Assembly (NCBI RefSeq): GCF_001625215.2
Contig: NC_030381.2
Span: forward strand, 5,915,131 to 5,979,130
DNA from: Daucus carota subsp. sativus
Taxonomy: Eukaryota; Streptophyta; Magnoliopsida; Apiales; Apiaceae
Reading direction: 5' to 3'
Length of the DNA stretch: 64,000 bases
Positions 23,977-35,947 of this stretch are shown piece after piece; positions within the stretch are counted from its first letter, which is position 1, and each line of letters starts with the position of its first letter. A program made the translations under genes and the position numbers. The notes under the pieces were generated by a model, which had not been told where the DNA came from, ran no database searches, and saw only the letters and a list, made by a program, of their open reading frames with translations.

Positions 23977-25942
23977 ATGATGAAGGATATACAAGCTGTG
24001 TTCTACGATACTTTGTCATGGCTGTGGCTTCTGATCCGCACAAACGACTTGGCCTATGCAGTTGCAGTCACAGCCACTGTCCTGCTTGTCTTTTCATTAT
24101 TTTCTCGGATTTTTTTCAAGTCGAAAAAAATTAGCCCCCAATTGCCACCAGGTCCTAGAAGGTTACCTTTCGTTGGGAACCTCTTGTCCCTTGATCCTGA
24201 CCTGCATACATATTTTGCCAGCCTTGGCAAGACTTATGGTCCGATTGTGACGCTCTGGTTAGGCCATAAGGTTGGTATTGTGATCAACTCGCCTGTAATA
24301 GCACGCGAGGTGCTTAAGGACCATGACACCACTTTTGCTAACCGCGATGTTCCAGCTGCAGGCATTGAGGCCACTTATGGTGGCAAGGATATTGTGTGGA
24401 CACCGTACGGGCCTAAGTGGCGAATGTTGAGGAGGGTGTGTGTGAGTGAGATGCTCAGCAAGACTACACTGGACTCTGTTTATGATCTTAGAAGGAAGGA
24501 GATTCGACAGACTATTGGCTACCTCTACAGCCGGAAAGGGTTGCCAGTTGATGTCGGTGAGCAGATGTTTCTGACTATTATGAATGTGATTACTAATATG
24601 ATGTGGGGTGGTACAGTCAAGGGGGAAGACAGGGCTGGCCTTGGAACAGAGTTTCGGCTTGTGGTGAACGAGATGACTCAGCTGTTGGCTACCCCTAATG
24701 TGTCCGATTTTTACCCTGGTCTGGCCCGATTTGACCTTCAGGGAGTCCGGAAAAAGATGAAGGTATTGGCAAAGAAATTTGATGATATCTTTGAAACTAT
24801 GATCAAAAAAAGGCAAGAGATGGATGGACAAGAAGGCAGCAAGGATTTTCTGCAGTTTCTGTTGAAGTTGAAAGATACTCAAGATGCAAAAGAGCCTTTA
24901 AGCATGACCCATCTCAAGTCCTTGCTCATGGTATGTTCATATCTCTATCGTCTTTTTATTGCACACGAGTTTAATTGACACTAATTAATGCCTTCACCAC
25001 TAGGCCGTCGTACTAGATCTTATATCTGATATCTATCTTACTCGGACCAATAAATAGAGCTGCTTGCACAAACACCTAAACTTCTTTTATGGTCTATTTG
25101 GGAACGTGGATTTCATTTGAAATTCTGAATTTGAATAGATAACTTGTTTGAGAATATGGATTTGGATTTCATTTGATATCCAGGATATTCAAATATTAGT
25201 ATAAACCTCAGAATTTGAAATGAAAACTCAAATCCTGTTATTTGAATTCCATCATTTGAAATGAAATGCACGTTTCCAAACAACCTCTTAGTTTAGTTAT
25301 ATCTAACAAGGCCTTTTAACAGGATATGGTGGTTGGTGGGACTGATACAACTTCGAACTCAGTGGAGTTTGCCTTGGCTGAGATGATGAACAAACCGCAA
25401 ATAATACAAAAACTGCAAGAGGAGTTAGACAGTGTAGTAGGAAAAGATATCGTTGTGGAAGAGTCTCATCTTCCCAAGCTAACTTACTTGTATGCTGTTA
25501 TGAAAGAGACTCTGAGATTACATTTTGTTTTACCACTCATGGTACCTCATGTCCAAGCGAGACATGTGTTGTTGGTGGGTACACGATCCCCAAAGGGTCT
25601 CGTGTTTTTGTAAATGTGTGGTCGATACACAGGGATCCCAGCATTTGGGAAAACCCCCTGGAATTTATCCCGGAGAGGCTTTTGGATGGTCCATGGGATT
25701 ACAGTGGCAAGGATTTTAAGTACTTCCCATTCGGGTCGGGAAGAAGAATTTGTGCAGGGATTGCTATGGCTGAAAAGATGTTCTTGTTCTCACTTGCGTC
25801 GCTGCTTCATTCCTTCAACTGGAAGCTCCCTGAGGGACAGAAATTAGATTTGTCAGAAAAGTTTGGAATTGTGTTGAAGAAGACAGTACCTCTTGTTCTC
25901 ATTCCAACTCCGAGATTATCCAATCCTGAGCTCTACCAGTAA
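23977..25942 (+). pseudogene. CYP706: CYP706 P450 pseudogene (type A2), one-base frameshift
   Basis: Exons 23977-24930 and 25323-25942 follow the A1 plan, and exon 1 is fully open (318 codons). In exon 2 the sequence cctcatgtccaag at 25545-25557 lacks one C that A1, A3 and A4 have (cctcactgtccaag). The frame therefore shifts and stops at 25611-25613, about 130 residues early. The lost part includes PERF and the haem Cys, so the product could not bind haem. The original frame is preserved further on (FPFGSGRRICAG to PELYQ), so the lesion is young or a sequence error. Other oddities: His-Phe instead of His-Pro after ExxR, and RRLPFVGN instead of RSFPLVGN. Spliced expression is possible from an intact promoter. 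Confidence 0.85.
25091..25285. mobile_element. MITE in A2 intron, 195 bp
   Basis: Ends ggtctatttgggaacgtgg and cacgtttccaaacaacc are inverted. Interior is made of atttcatttga / tttgaaatga arms. The best-preserved member of the trio in A1, A2 and A3. Confidence 0.65.
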
Positions 25943-28141
25943 CTAAGGCGTGATATCTTCTGAGCATCAAATCATGTTGTGTACGTTTTCTCAGCTTTAT
26001 CAAAGTTAAAATCAATGTAAAATTCCCTGTAATATTCTGAAAAACTGATGAATATATAAGATTGTCATTTGCTTTAAGGTCTTTTTCCCATCTTGCCTGG
26101 ACCTCAGGCATCCCTTGGCCTCCACCTATTTCAATTCATTCAAGAAAACGTAACTTAAGTAATGATTAATTGTACGTATGTTCTGTTAAATGTCTGCGTT
26201 CTTCTATGATTCCATAAGCTGATTTTTTGTAATAATACGGTGTCAATAGTACCCAATACTTGTATCAGAGTTGAAATCAGAACGATCTCATCGTCCAACA
26301 ACCCCAGGGGGGCACACCTTAATACCACATTAGCCGCGGAAGGGTCAGGTCAGGTGTAAATGAATGTGTATGAGAAAGCAAGAAGTGTGATACTTGTATG
26401 GTACAATATATTTAGCTTGTAAAAAATCACGATTTATGAAAATTGCAGTTCTCTTCTGAGCAACCAAAACCTTTTTTCGCTTAGATCTTGGCTAGGGTTC
26501 AGGCGCGCAAATTTAACAAAAGTACTCCTGTAATTTGAAACACTAAACTAAAGATTATTCGGTTCAGCCAAGTCTTTCAATGTCATAGCTGTTAGTATTT
26601 AGTAGAGTATGTTCATAGCATCGTGATAAACCCTCCTCTTAGTACAGTTCGAGTCCAAGCTCCTGACATCATGAAGTAACACCCGAGATTTTGGGAGAAT
26701 TAGGATGCATACGGATTTAATTTCAAAGTCAGAAATTTTATAACCAATAGACTGCATCATCATAATTTTTTTTATTTAGTAATAATAATTATTATTATTA
26801 TGAAAACACTTTTATGTTGATCATAATTTATAATGTAACAACTGTCCCATCAACAAAATTATTTGTTTTAGTTTATAAAACTCAAACAATTTAATCTATG
26901 AAAAAACTATATAAAATTCCTATTATGTCTTAGCATTAAAATAAATAAAGAGTCCAAATTGATATTAAAAGTCAAATTTATATTAATATAAAATTTGATT
27001 CAAACTTTTTCCTTCACAAGATTGCAATAAGACGAGAAGAAGGTGATGATAATATCGTCATAACAAAAGCAAAATTAACGATGCCACTACTATCATTTGA
27101 ACAATTATTCATGTTGTAACATATGATAAAATGATCGAAGCACCGGATATTGTAAAGATAATTAGAATTTAAATAAATAAGTAATTCATATTAGTTTCAA
27201 AAAAGCAATCCATATTAATATTATTAGCCAAATATATATTATTACAAAATTTAATTTTTTTCACAAGATTGTGACAAAGACGACAAACATAATATCCTCC
27301 GATAATGATATCCTATCATCACAAGATTGGACTTATCATGATTGGAGACGTTTACAAACAAACTCGAGCTTTGGTTGTTAATTAAGACTCGGTTCAGCTT
27401 GTTTGTTTGAACTCAAGCTTGAGTTCGAAAACAATCTCGAGCTGAACTATTAACGTGGACTTTACTCGTCAAAACTCGAAAAAAGTTCGACTACACAGCT
27501 TGCTAGTGTTCGATAAGAGCTCGATTGTCCCTCAATTTTTAAAGAATTCGAGCTCAAGTTTATGCGATAAGAAAACTCGGCTCCGTTGAGCTCTTCAGAA
27601 AGAAAAAGCTCGGCTTGGCTCACAAATAGCCTAATGTCATAACTTAAATTTAACTGATTTTACTGGGGAGAAGACTTCAATTTTGGATCATACCTCCATA
27701 TTGTGCTGAAATCAAAAGCGGAAGTGAAAAAAATTGGAATGTCAATGCAATCATCTATAAAATATGTTTTTTTTTTAATAATCTATAAAATATGTTATTG
27801 TAATTAAACTGATTTATTCTCTTATCAATGATGATTTGATTGCGACTGCTGATGTTTATTATTATTGTTGTGGCCTGGCAGGTAACTTCCACCAAATTCT
27901 TGGAAAGAAATGTGCAAGGTCACCATGTTACAGACTTACAGTTGTTCATTCAGTGGCCAACTTCAAGTTAAAAGAGATGATACTGTTCTTGTAACAAGCA
28001 CGAATCTTTTAGTCAATTTTAGCTAGTTGAGTTTAAGATTTTTTATTTTATTTTGTACAAACAGATACCGTTTGCTGCATGTGGTGCTAAAATTTTGTTC
28101 TTGCTTTGTCTGCATTCTACAATTTTTGCGGCTTTTCTGTC
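25943..28141. repeat. A2-A3 spacer, shared blocks
   Basis: Repeats the order found after A1: 3' flank, gatctcatcgtcc block at 26,285, AT-rich block with gattgcaataa, and the gctcgag block at 27,340-27,620. It then has the conserved promoter-distal region from about 27,640. It lacks the Mutator-like insert seen before A2. No gene seen. Confidence 0.65.
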
Positions 28142-28151
28142 TTTTATATCC
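28142..28151 (+). promoter_or_regulatory. Candidate TATA box of CYP706-A3
   Basis: TTTTATATCC, 73 bp before the start codon. Confidence 0.5.
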
Positions 28152-28214
28152 TCTCATGTTTCTTTCTTATATCCATTCTTGTTCTGCAATTATTAACAAG
28201 AAATTCATAACCAA

Positions 28215-30161
28215 ATGATGAAGGATATACAAGCTGTGTTCTATGATACTTTGTCATGGATGTGGCTTCTGATCCACACAAACGACTTGGCCTATGCAGT
28301 TGCAGTCACAGCCACTGTCCTGCTTGTGTTTTCATTATTTTCTCGGATTTTTTTCAAGTCGAAAAAAATTAGCCCCCAATTGCCACCAGGTCCTAGAAGC
28401 TTTCCTTTAGTTGGGAACCTCTTGTCTCTTGATCCTGACCTGCACACATATTTTGCCAGCCTTGGCAAGACTTATGGTCCGATTGTGACGCTCTGGTTAG
28501 GCCATAAGGTTGGTATTGTGATCAACTCGCCTGTAATAGCACGTGAGGTGCTTAAGGACCATGACACCACTTTTGCTAATCGCGATGTTCCAGCTGCAGG
28601 CATTGAGGCCACTTATGGTGGCAAGGATATTGTGTGGACACCGTACGGGCCTAAGTGGCGAATGTTGAGGAGGGTGTGTGTGAGTGAGATGCTCAGCAAG
28701 ACTACACTGGACTCTGTTTACGATCTTAGAAGGAAGGAGATTCGACAGACTATTGGCTACCTCTACAGCCGGAAAGGGTTGCCAGTTGATGTCGGTGAGC
28801 AGATGTTTCTGACTATTATAAATGTGATTACTAATATGATGTGGGGTGGTACAGTCAAGGGGGAAGACAGGGCTGGCCTTGGAACAGAGTTTCGGCTTGT
28901 GGTGAACGAGATGACTCAGCTGTTGGCTACCCCTAATGTGTCCGATTTTTACCCTGGTCTGGCCCGATTTGACCTTCAGGGAGTCCGGAAAAAGATGAAG
29001 GTATTGGCAAAGAAATTTGATGATATCTTTGAAACTATGATCAAAAAAAGGCAAGAGATGGATGGACAAGAAGGTAGTAAGGATTTTCTGCAGTTTTTGT
29101 TGAAGTTAAAAGATACTCAAGATGCCAAAGAGCCTTTAAGCATGAACCATCTTAAATCCTTGCTCATGGTATGTTCATATCTCTATCGTATTTTTATTGC
29201 ACACGAGATTAAGTTGACACAATAAATGCCTTCACCACTAGGCTGCGCACTATATTTTTTATCAGATATTACTCGGACCAATAAACAGAGCTGCGTTGCA
29301 CAAACACCTACACTTCTTCTATGGTCTGTTTGGAAACGTGGATTTCATTTGAAATTCTGAATTTGAATAAATAACATGTTTGAGAATATGGATTTGGATT
29401 TCATTTGAAAAACAGGACATTCAAATATTAGTATAAACCTGAGAATTTGAAATGAAAACTGAAATCCTATCAATTGAAATGAACTGCACGTTTCTAAACA
29501 CCCTCTTGATTTAAATATATCTAACAAGGTATTTTGACAGGATATGGTGGTTGGTGGGACTGAAACAACTTCGAACTCAGTGGAGTTTGCCTTGGCTGAG
29601 ATGATGAACAAACCGCAAATAATACAAAAACTGCACGAGGAGTTAGACAGTGTAGTGGGAAAAGATAACATTGTCGAAGAGTCTCATCTTCCCAAGCTAA
29701 CTTACTTGTATGCTGTTATGAAAGAGGTTCTGAGATTACATCCTGCTTTACCACTCATGGTACCTCACTGTCCAAGTGAGACATGTGTTGTTGGAGGGTA
29801 CAGGATCCCCAAAGGGTCTCGTGTTTTTGTAAATGTGTGGTCAATACACAGGGATCCTAGTATTTGGGAAAACCCCCTGGAATTTATCCCAGAGAGGTTT
29901 TTGGATGGTCCATGGGATTATAGTGGCAAGGATTTTAAGTACTTCCCATTCGGGTCGGGTAGAAGAATTTGTGCAGGGATTGCTATGGCTGAAAAAATGT
30001 TCTTGTTCTCACTTGCATCGCTGCTTCATTCCTTCGACTGGAAGCTCCCTGAGGGACAGAAATTAGATTTGTCAGAAAAGTTTGGAATTGTGCTGAAGAA
30101 GACAGTACCTCTGGTTCTCATTCCAACTCCGAGATTATCCAATCCTCAACTCTACCAGTAA
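28215..30161 (+). CDS. CYP706: Cytochrome P450, CYP706 family (type A3)
   Basis: Exons 28215-29168 and 29541-30161 give 524 aa with no defect. It is nearly identical to A1 and the intact parts of A2. Differences from A1 include MKDIQAVFYDTLSWMW at the N-terminus, Asn for Thr in SMNHLKS at the end of exon 1, GGTETT (Glu326-Thr327) in the I-helix, and SNPQLYQ at the C-terminus. ExxR (Glu380/Arg383), PERF and haem Cys462 are present. The high identity to A1 and A2, including long identical blocks in exon 1, points to recent duplication or gene conversion. Function as for A1: an ER-bound oxidase of an unknown small metabolite. Confidence 0.93.
29333..29503. mobile_element. MITE in A3 intron
   Basis: Starts ggtctgtttggaaacgtgg and ends near cacgtttctaaacaccc. 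Same family and same place as the A1 and A2 copies. Confidence 0.6.
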
Positions 30162-30786
30162 CTAAGGCATGATATCTTCTGAGCATCAAATCATAAAATT
30201 CGCTGTAATATTCTGAAATATACAGAAGAAAATATAAGACTGTTATTTGCTTTAAGGTCCTTCCGCATCTTGCTAGGGGCCCTTGGCCGCCACCTATCTC
30301 ATTTCATTCGAGCAAATGTTACCTAAGTAATGATTGATTGTATGTATGTTCTGTAAAATGTCTGCGTTTTTCTATGATGATTGGTAACTGCGCGGAAAAC
30401 CTCTATTAATGGGAGCGAGAGAGATACCACTAGAACAAGAGGCCTTTTGTTTCTTTAGGTTTAAATCGTTAACACACCACGAGTACCATTAAGATGGAAA
30501 AATTGAACATATGTTCAAAATTTTGCAATGTGGAGTTGTTTAAGAAATCATCGTGCAAATATGTCGCGAGATTTGCAAAGAAATTCAAGTAACTCGGTTT
30601 TCTGCAGAAACTAAACAGAAACCCCATCCCCACCCTAAGCCTACTCAGAGCAAAACTGCAACTTGCAATCTCTAACTTTGTAAAGCTTTCAAAATTTGCA
30701 ATTTTAATTCTATAAGCTATTTTTTGTAATGAGAAATTTCAATAATACCCAACACTTCTATCAGAGTTAAGATCAGAATGATCTCA

Positions 30787-30956
30787 TCCTATTATTTTCG
30801 ACCTAATTTCGACCAGTTCTAATTTCGACCGGGTGCGGTCGAAAATATTAATTTCGACTGGTTATTTTCGACCGCTGTTAATTTCGACCGTTAACAGGAA
30901 ATTAACTTCCGGTTGAAAATAACCGGTCGAAATTAGCCGATTTTCTTGTAGTGAAC
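30787..30956. mobile_element. CACTA-type non-autonomous fragment
   Basis: The right end, ttttcttgtagtg, is the complement of CACTACAAGAAAA, the classic CACTA (En/Spm) terminus. Inside are inverted attttcgaccg / cggtcgaaat repeats. The left end lacks the CACTA terminus. It interrupts the gatctcatcct-ccaacgacccc block that is continuous at 34,305 and 40,000. Confidence 0.65.
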
Positions 30957-31024
30957 GACCCCAGGGGAGCACGCATTGGTCGGGGAAGAGTCAGGTCAGG
31001 TCAGGCGCGAATGAAATACTGCTA

Positions 31025-31326
31025 CTCCCTCCGTCCCATTTTATGTGACCCTTATTCCTTTTTGGGACGTCCCAAAAAGAATGAATCTACAATACTTACT
31101 ATTTTTGAACACTATTTTTCACTATTACACCCACTACTTTCTTCCACTATCTCTTTTCTATAATAATATAAACACTATTACACCCACTATCTTCCTCCAC
31201 TATCTCAAATCTATTATTAAATATTGGTAGGTCCCACCACTTTACCCACTTTTCAACTAAACTTACTACATTTTTCTTAATCTCCGTGAAAGTCAAACCA
31301 GCTCACTCTTTTTGGGACGGAGGGAG
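31025..31326. mobile_element. Stowaway MITE, 302 bp
   Basis: CTCCCTCCGTCCC at the left, GGGACGGAGGGAG at the right, direct TA on both sides. Interior has repeated cactattacacccacta phrases. Non-coding. Confidence 0.85.
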
Positions 31327-31351
31327 TATGATTTATTATATATTGACTAAA

Positions 31352-31573
31352 GGCCGTTTGGGTTAGTTTAAAAGAAGTGACTTCTTACTTAAATTAAATA
31401 AATGGAGTAGATGTGAGAAGTAAATAAGTTAATAAAGTGTTCGGGAAAAAAGTAGAAGTTGTGACAGAAAAACTAGCATTCTCAACTTTTTAAAAGTGCT
31501 TCTACTTATTTACACGAACGGGCCAGGAAAAGCAGATTACCAGAAATAGAAGTTATTTCTTCAAAACAAACCG
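31352..31573. mobile_element. MITE with GGCCGTTTGG ends
   Basis: Left ggccgtttgggttag, right caaaacaaaccgg, with ttctac/gtagaag arms. Same group as 16387-16631. Confidence 0.5.
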
Positions 31574-31580
31574 GCGCTAA

Positions 31581-32010
31581 TTCTTTAGATGATTCAAAAT
31601 ATCAAGGCATACTTTCTGCAGACTTGCATAATCTAATTAACGCGCAAGACTTTGTGTCCAATCATAGCCTTGTTACATAACGTTTCAATACCGTTGTCTA
31701 ACTTGCTGTAATTCTACGATTTTGTGGAGCACTTGTTTGATCACAGTGTCAATTGCTACTAAATTCCACACTCATGACTTGAGTTGTGTGAACGTCCTTT
31801 AAGCAGCCTTATTTGATCGTAGCGAACTATAAGTTGCTTGCCCCAAGTCGGACAAGATCACAGTTATTCTTCAAGTATTAGAATTTTTCATCACTTGAGG
31901 TTAGCCCAAATTATCTTTTTCGAAATTTATCTGCATAGAATACCATAAGGCTAACACAGTGGAACAAGAGAAACAAGGCGTATTTCCTTTTAGATAATAC
32001 TGCAAATCTG
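31581..32010. repeat. Non-coding block shared at three places, copy 1
   Basis: Runs from ttctttagatgattcaaaat to the cacagtggaacaagag segment. Copies follow A4 (41452-41775) and the orphan A flank (49141-49600). In the latter two cases a type-B gene comes next; here none does. Further homology resumes at about 32,650 after an inserted stretch. Confidence 0.75.
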
Positions 32011-32382
32011 AGGTGTTGGCCGCGTGGGCGTGGGCGTTGGCCCTTTATCAAAATTTCAAATAATAATACTCAAATATCATCCAGAAAATATGCCCCAAAT
32101 ATCACTTATAATACTAAATCGTTTTAGCGTTTATAATTTTGAAAATAACATAAACGCTACATCATGTAGCATGTTATGGAGTAAAATTACTTTATCTAAC
32201 TTTGAAGCCCAAATAATATAACATATCCCTCAGAATGCTACATCGTTTAACGTTCTATTCTTAAAAACCTCAACGCTGCATGTTTTAGCATGAAATCCAG
32301 GACCATATTTTCAGATTATGAAATTCAGGATATTTCAACTGCAATTTATGATATTCAGGGTCTTTTTCGCAACTAAAAGATA

Positions 32383-32644
32383 CTCCCTCCGTCCCCTTTT
32401 ACTTGTCCCTTTTGAAAAAATAACGCATCTTAAGAAAATGTTAGTTGGATATCTTGTTTTCATACATATCCCTAATAAATGTAGTGAATTAGATAGAGTT
32501 GTGTGTATATATATGCTAGTCAAACATTGGAAGTTGTTACTTTTTGAAAAAACATACAAAAAGTTGCTTTGAAAAGAGAAGTGGACAAGTAATTTGGGAC
32601 AAATTTTTTTTCCAAAGTGGACATGTAAAAAGGGACGGAGGGAG
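32383..32644. mobile_element. Stowaway MITE, 262 bp
   Basis: CTCCCTCCGTCCC / GGGACGGAGGGAG ends and TA target duplication. Inner arms acttgtccctttt / acatgtaaaaaggg. Confidence 0.85.
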
Positions 32645-32649
32645 TACCA

Positions 32650-33816
32650 ACGATTCGGGGTTAAGAAGAAATACTGCTTAGTTTTTCACGACAAGACACA
32701 TATTTAGGACTTTTCATAAATGGAGATATTTGCCAACAACCTCGAGCTCTGGTTGTTAACACTCGGTTCAACTTGTTTGTTTGAACTCAAGCTCGAGTTC
32801 GAACATAATAAAGTAATAAGGTGTTCGTTAAGAAAACAATCTCGAGCCGAACTATTAACGTGTGTGGTTTGAGCTCAGCTTGGACTTAACTCGTCAAAAC
32901 TCGAAAAAAGTTGCACAATCTTAAACTTTTTAATATGTTAAAAACTTTATTATCCAATTCGTGAATTCTTTCATATATTTTATTGACGTTTGATGTTGAT
33001 GTTTGAGTTGAAATTGATATTTAGTTAGGTTAAGTGGACCTGAACTTTTATTTACAGAATCAAATTATAATATTAATAAGACGTCCATGAATAAGCTCGA
33101 CTGCACAGCTCGCTAGTGTTTGATAAAAGCTCGACTGCTATCTGGCCACTTGTACTTGTTCCAGAAATCAGATCAAAGTAGTCTGCTATTCTTGCTGTTG
33201 GCCTATCCAGTTCCTAAACATATGTTTGGTCTGTACAAGTTTATACTCGCTAGTATTAATAGTATGCTGCAACATGGGATATATGATGTAAGAAAAAGAC
33301 CTGAAGCTTAAACTCGAGAAAGGCCAGAATGGTTCCAGGAATGATGCTTCTGATGCCACTATAGCATGCTTTCTTTTTGTTGTTTTTTATCGTATGCACC
33401 AACTTGAGAAATTTAATAAGTGTTTGAAAGGATTAGGAAGTTGAATGGTGACCGTCCTCTAGTATTACAGTAATTATCTATCTAATAAGATAATTAGAGT
33501 AAAAGATTCGTTAGTAAGGCATGACAGTCGCGTTGACAATTAATTGAACACGTTGGCATTGCTAGTACTCCAGGCTGGCAACATATTTTTGACAATTTAA
33601 GGTCATGTACCTTATGAATGAGTATATGTTCCTATACTTCTCGAGATGATGAGCCACCTGGACGACAGAAGATAAACCCGTCACTTGGGCTATCCAATCG
33701 TGCTCCTCAAAGCTGGCAACTTAATTTAATGAGAATGTGTAACATGTAACAGAATGCTGATATTCAAATCCACATATAATGTTAGTGACATAAATGGTAT
33801 TTTTCTAAAAAAACTA
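32650..33816. repeat. Spacer with B-type upstream-like sequence
   Basis: From 32,650 to about 33,125 the sequence parallels 41,745-42,200, upstream of gene B1 (gggttaagaagaaatactgc, then the gctcgag block). The rest to 33,816 has no recognisable gene. It may be the front of a lost B gene. Confidence 0.5.
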
Positions 33817-34051
33817 CTCCCTCCGTCCCACCAGGTTCTTTACGTTACTTTTTGGCACGCATTTTAAGGCTCCTATAAAGTATACTTACATTATATATAT
33901 ATATTTTAAAAAAATCTTGAAAAAAAATTTGATGTCTAAACTTTTATTCAGAAAAAAAATAATTTTAAAAAATATTATTGACCTATCCTTTATAAGAGCC
34001 TCAAAATGCGTGCAAACAGTGAACGTAAACTACCTGGCGGGACGGAGGGAG
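33817..34051. mobile_element. Stowaway MITE, 235 bp
   Basis: CTCCCTCCGTCCC / GGGACGGAGGGAG ends with TA on both sides. Inner ggttctttacgtta arm pairs with gaacgtaaactacc. Confidence 0.85.
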
Positions 34052-35287
34052 TAAATAGTTAAGAGATAAAAAAATTCATTTTCTCTCTAACCAATATATA
34101 CTATACTATATAGTCATTATTCACCCTATAAAAGATGCAAGCCCTAGAACTTTTAACTTAACTCTAATAAACTCGTATTAATTAGTTTAGTTATCCCACT
34201 TCGTTTGAGAGGATAGGGTGTTACTCAGCTAAGAAATTTTGATTCTATAAGCTAGTTTTTTGTAATAAGAAAGTGTCAACAGTACCCGAGTTAAAATCAG
34301 AACGATCTCATCCTCCAACGACCCCAGGCGAGCACGCCTTAATACCACATTAGTCGCGGAAGGGTCAGGTCAGGTAAGGTGCAAATGAATGTGTATGAGA
34401 AAGCAAGAAGTGTGATACTTGTATGATACAATATATTCAGCTTGTAAAAAATCATGATTCATGAAAATTGCAGTTCTCTTCTGAGCAACCAAAACCTTTT
34501 CTCGCTTAAATCTTGGCAAGGGTGAACATCACCCAAATTTAACAAAAGCACTCCTGTAATTTGAAACATTCAAACTAAAGATTATTTGGCTTCAGCTAAG
34601 TCTTTCAATGTCATAGTTGTTAGAATATAGTAGGTACTAGGTAAACCTTCCTCCGAACACGTTAAGGTTCCGAGAATTGGTAACTTAACATGATATTAGA
34701 GTTCAGGCGCGCGGGGGACTTGAGGAGTTCGACTCGAAGCTCCTAGCATCACGAGATAACACCGTGAAATTTTGGGAGAATTACGATGCAGACGGATTAA
34801 ACTTTAAATTAGTCAAAAGTTTTATAAGCAAAATACTGCATCATCATATAATTTTTTTTGTTTAACAATAATAATTATTATATTACTATTAAAACACTTC
34901 TATGTTGGTCAGAATTTTAAAATGTAACAACGATCACATCAACAAGATTATTTATTTTAATTTTTAAAATTCAAATAATTTAACTTATGAAACAACTATA
35001 TAAAATTTTTATTATGTTTTAGAATTCAAATAAATAAAGAGTCAAGATTAATGATATTATTAGTCAAATCCATTCTAATATAAAATTTAATTCAAACCAT
35101 TTTTTTCCACGAGATTGCAATAAAGATGAAGAAGAAGAAGGTGGTGGTAACACTATTATGACAAACACAAAATCGTTCAGAAAAAAAAAGCTTGGCTCGA
35201 CTCGGCTCACGAATAGCCTAACATCATATCTTAAATTTCACGGATTTTACTAAGGAGAAGACTTCAATTTTGGACTATACCTCCTTA

Positions 35288-35681
35288 GAGCATCTCCAAC
35301 CATTGAAAGTTCTTGGCTAAAAAATGAGTTGGCATACTTAAAATAAAAAAATTTAGCCAACAGATCGAAAAACTCAACTCCAACCATACTAAGCTGTTGT
35401 CTATAAATTTAGCCAACCTCCTATGGATGGCTAAATTTGTCGAACCTCTACATGTCTGTAAGGAATCTGTAGTAAGATTGCACATCATTTATTACTATAT
35501 TGAACTGATATATTATATTTTAACAATCTAAAATATTAATAACATACTATTTTTAAATTATAGCCAACCAATATAGCCAATACCATTGAAGCAAAATGTT
35601 TTACAGGTTCAGCAAATTTTACATAGTTTCTTACAGATCCCATATAGCTAACGATTATAGCCAATGTTGTTGGAGATGCTC
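35288..35681. mobile_element. Tourist-like MITE, 394 bp, copy 2
   Basis: GAGCATCTCC / GGAGATGCTC ends, direct TTA at 35285-35287 and 35682-35684. Closely similar over its whole length to 14550-14943. A 67-codon reverse frame within it is not a gene. Confidence 0.8.
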
Positions 35682-35947
35682 TTAGTTCCGCACTGGTGCA
35701 CCGTATTGTGCTGAAATCAAACGCTGAGGTGGTGAAAATTGGGATGTCAATGCAATCATCTATAAAATACGTTATTACTATAATTAAATTGATTTATACT
35801 CTTATCAATGATAGATCTGATTGCGACTGTTGATGTTTATTATTGTAACTTGTTGGGTCGTAACAAACACATCTTTTAGTCAATTTTTTTTTATTTTGTG
35901 CAAAAAAAAAAATAAATACCGTTTGCTGCATGTGGTGCTAAAAAAAA

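Noticed and set aside
30787-30956. Hairpin that could be a microRNA precursor
   Set aside because: The CACTACAAGAAAA-type terminus and multiple short inverted repeats fit a CACTA-derived fragment better.
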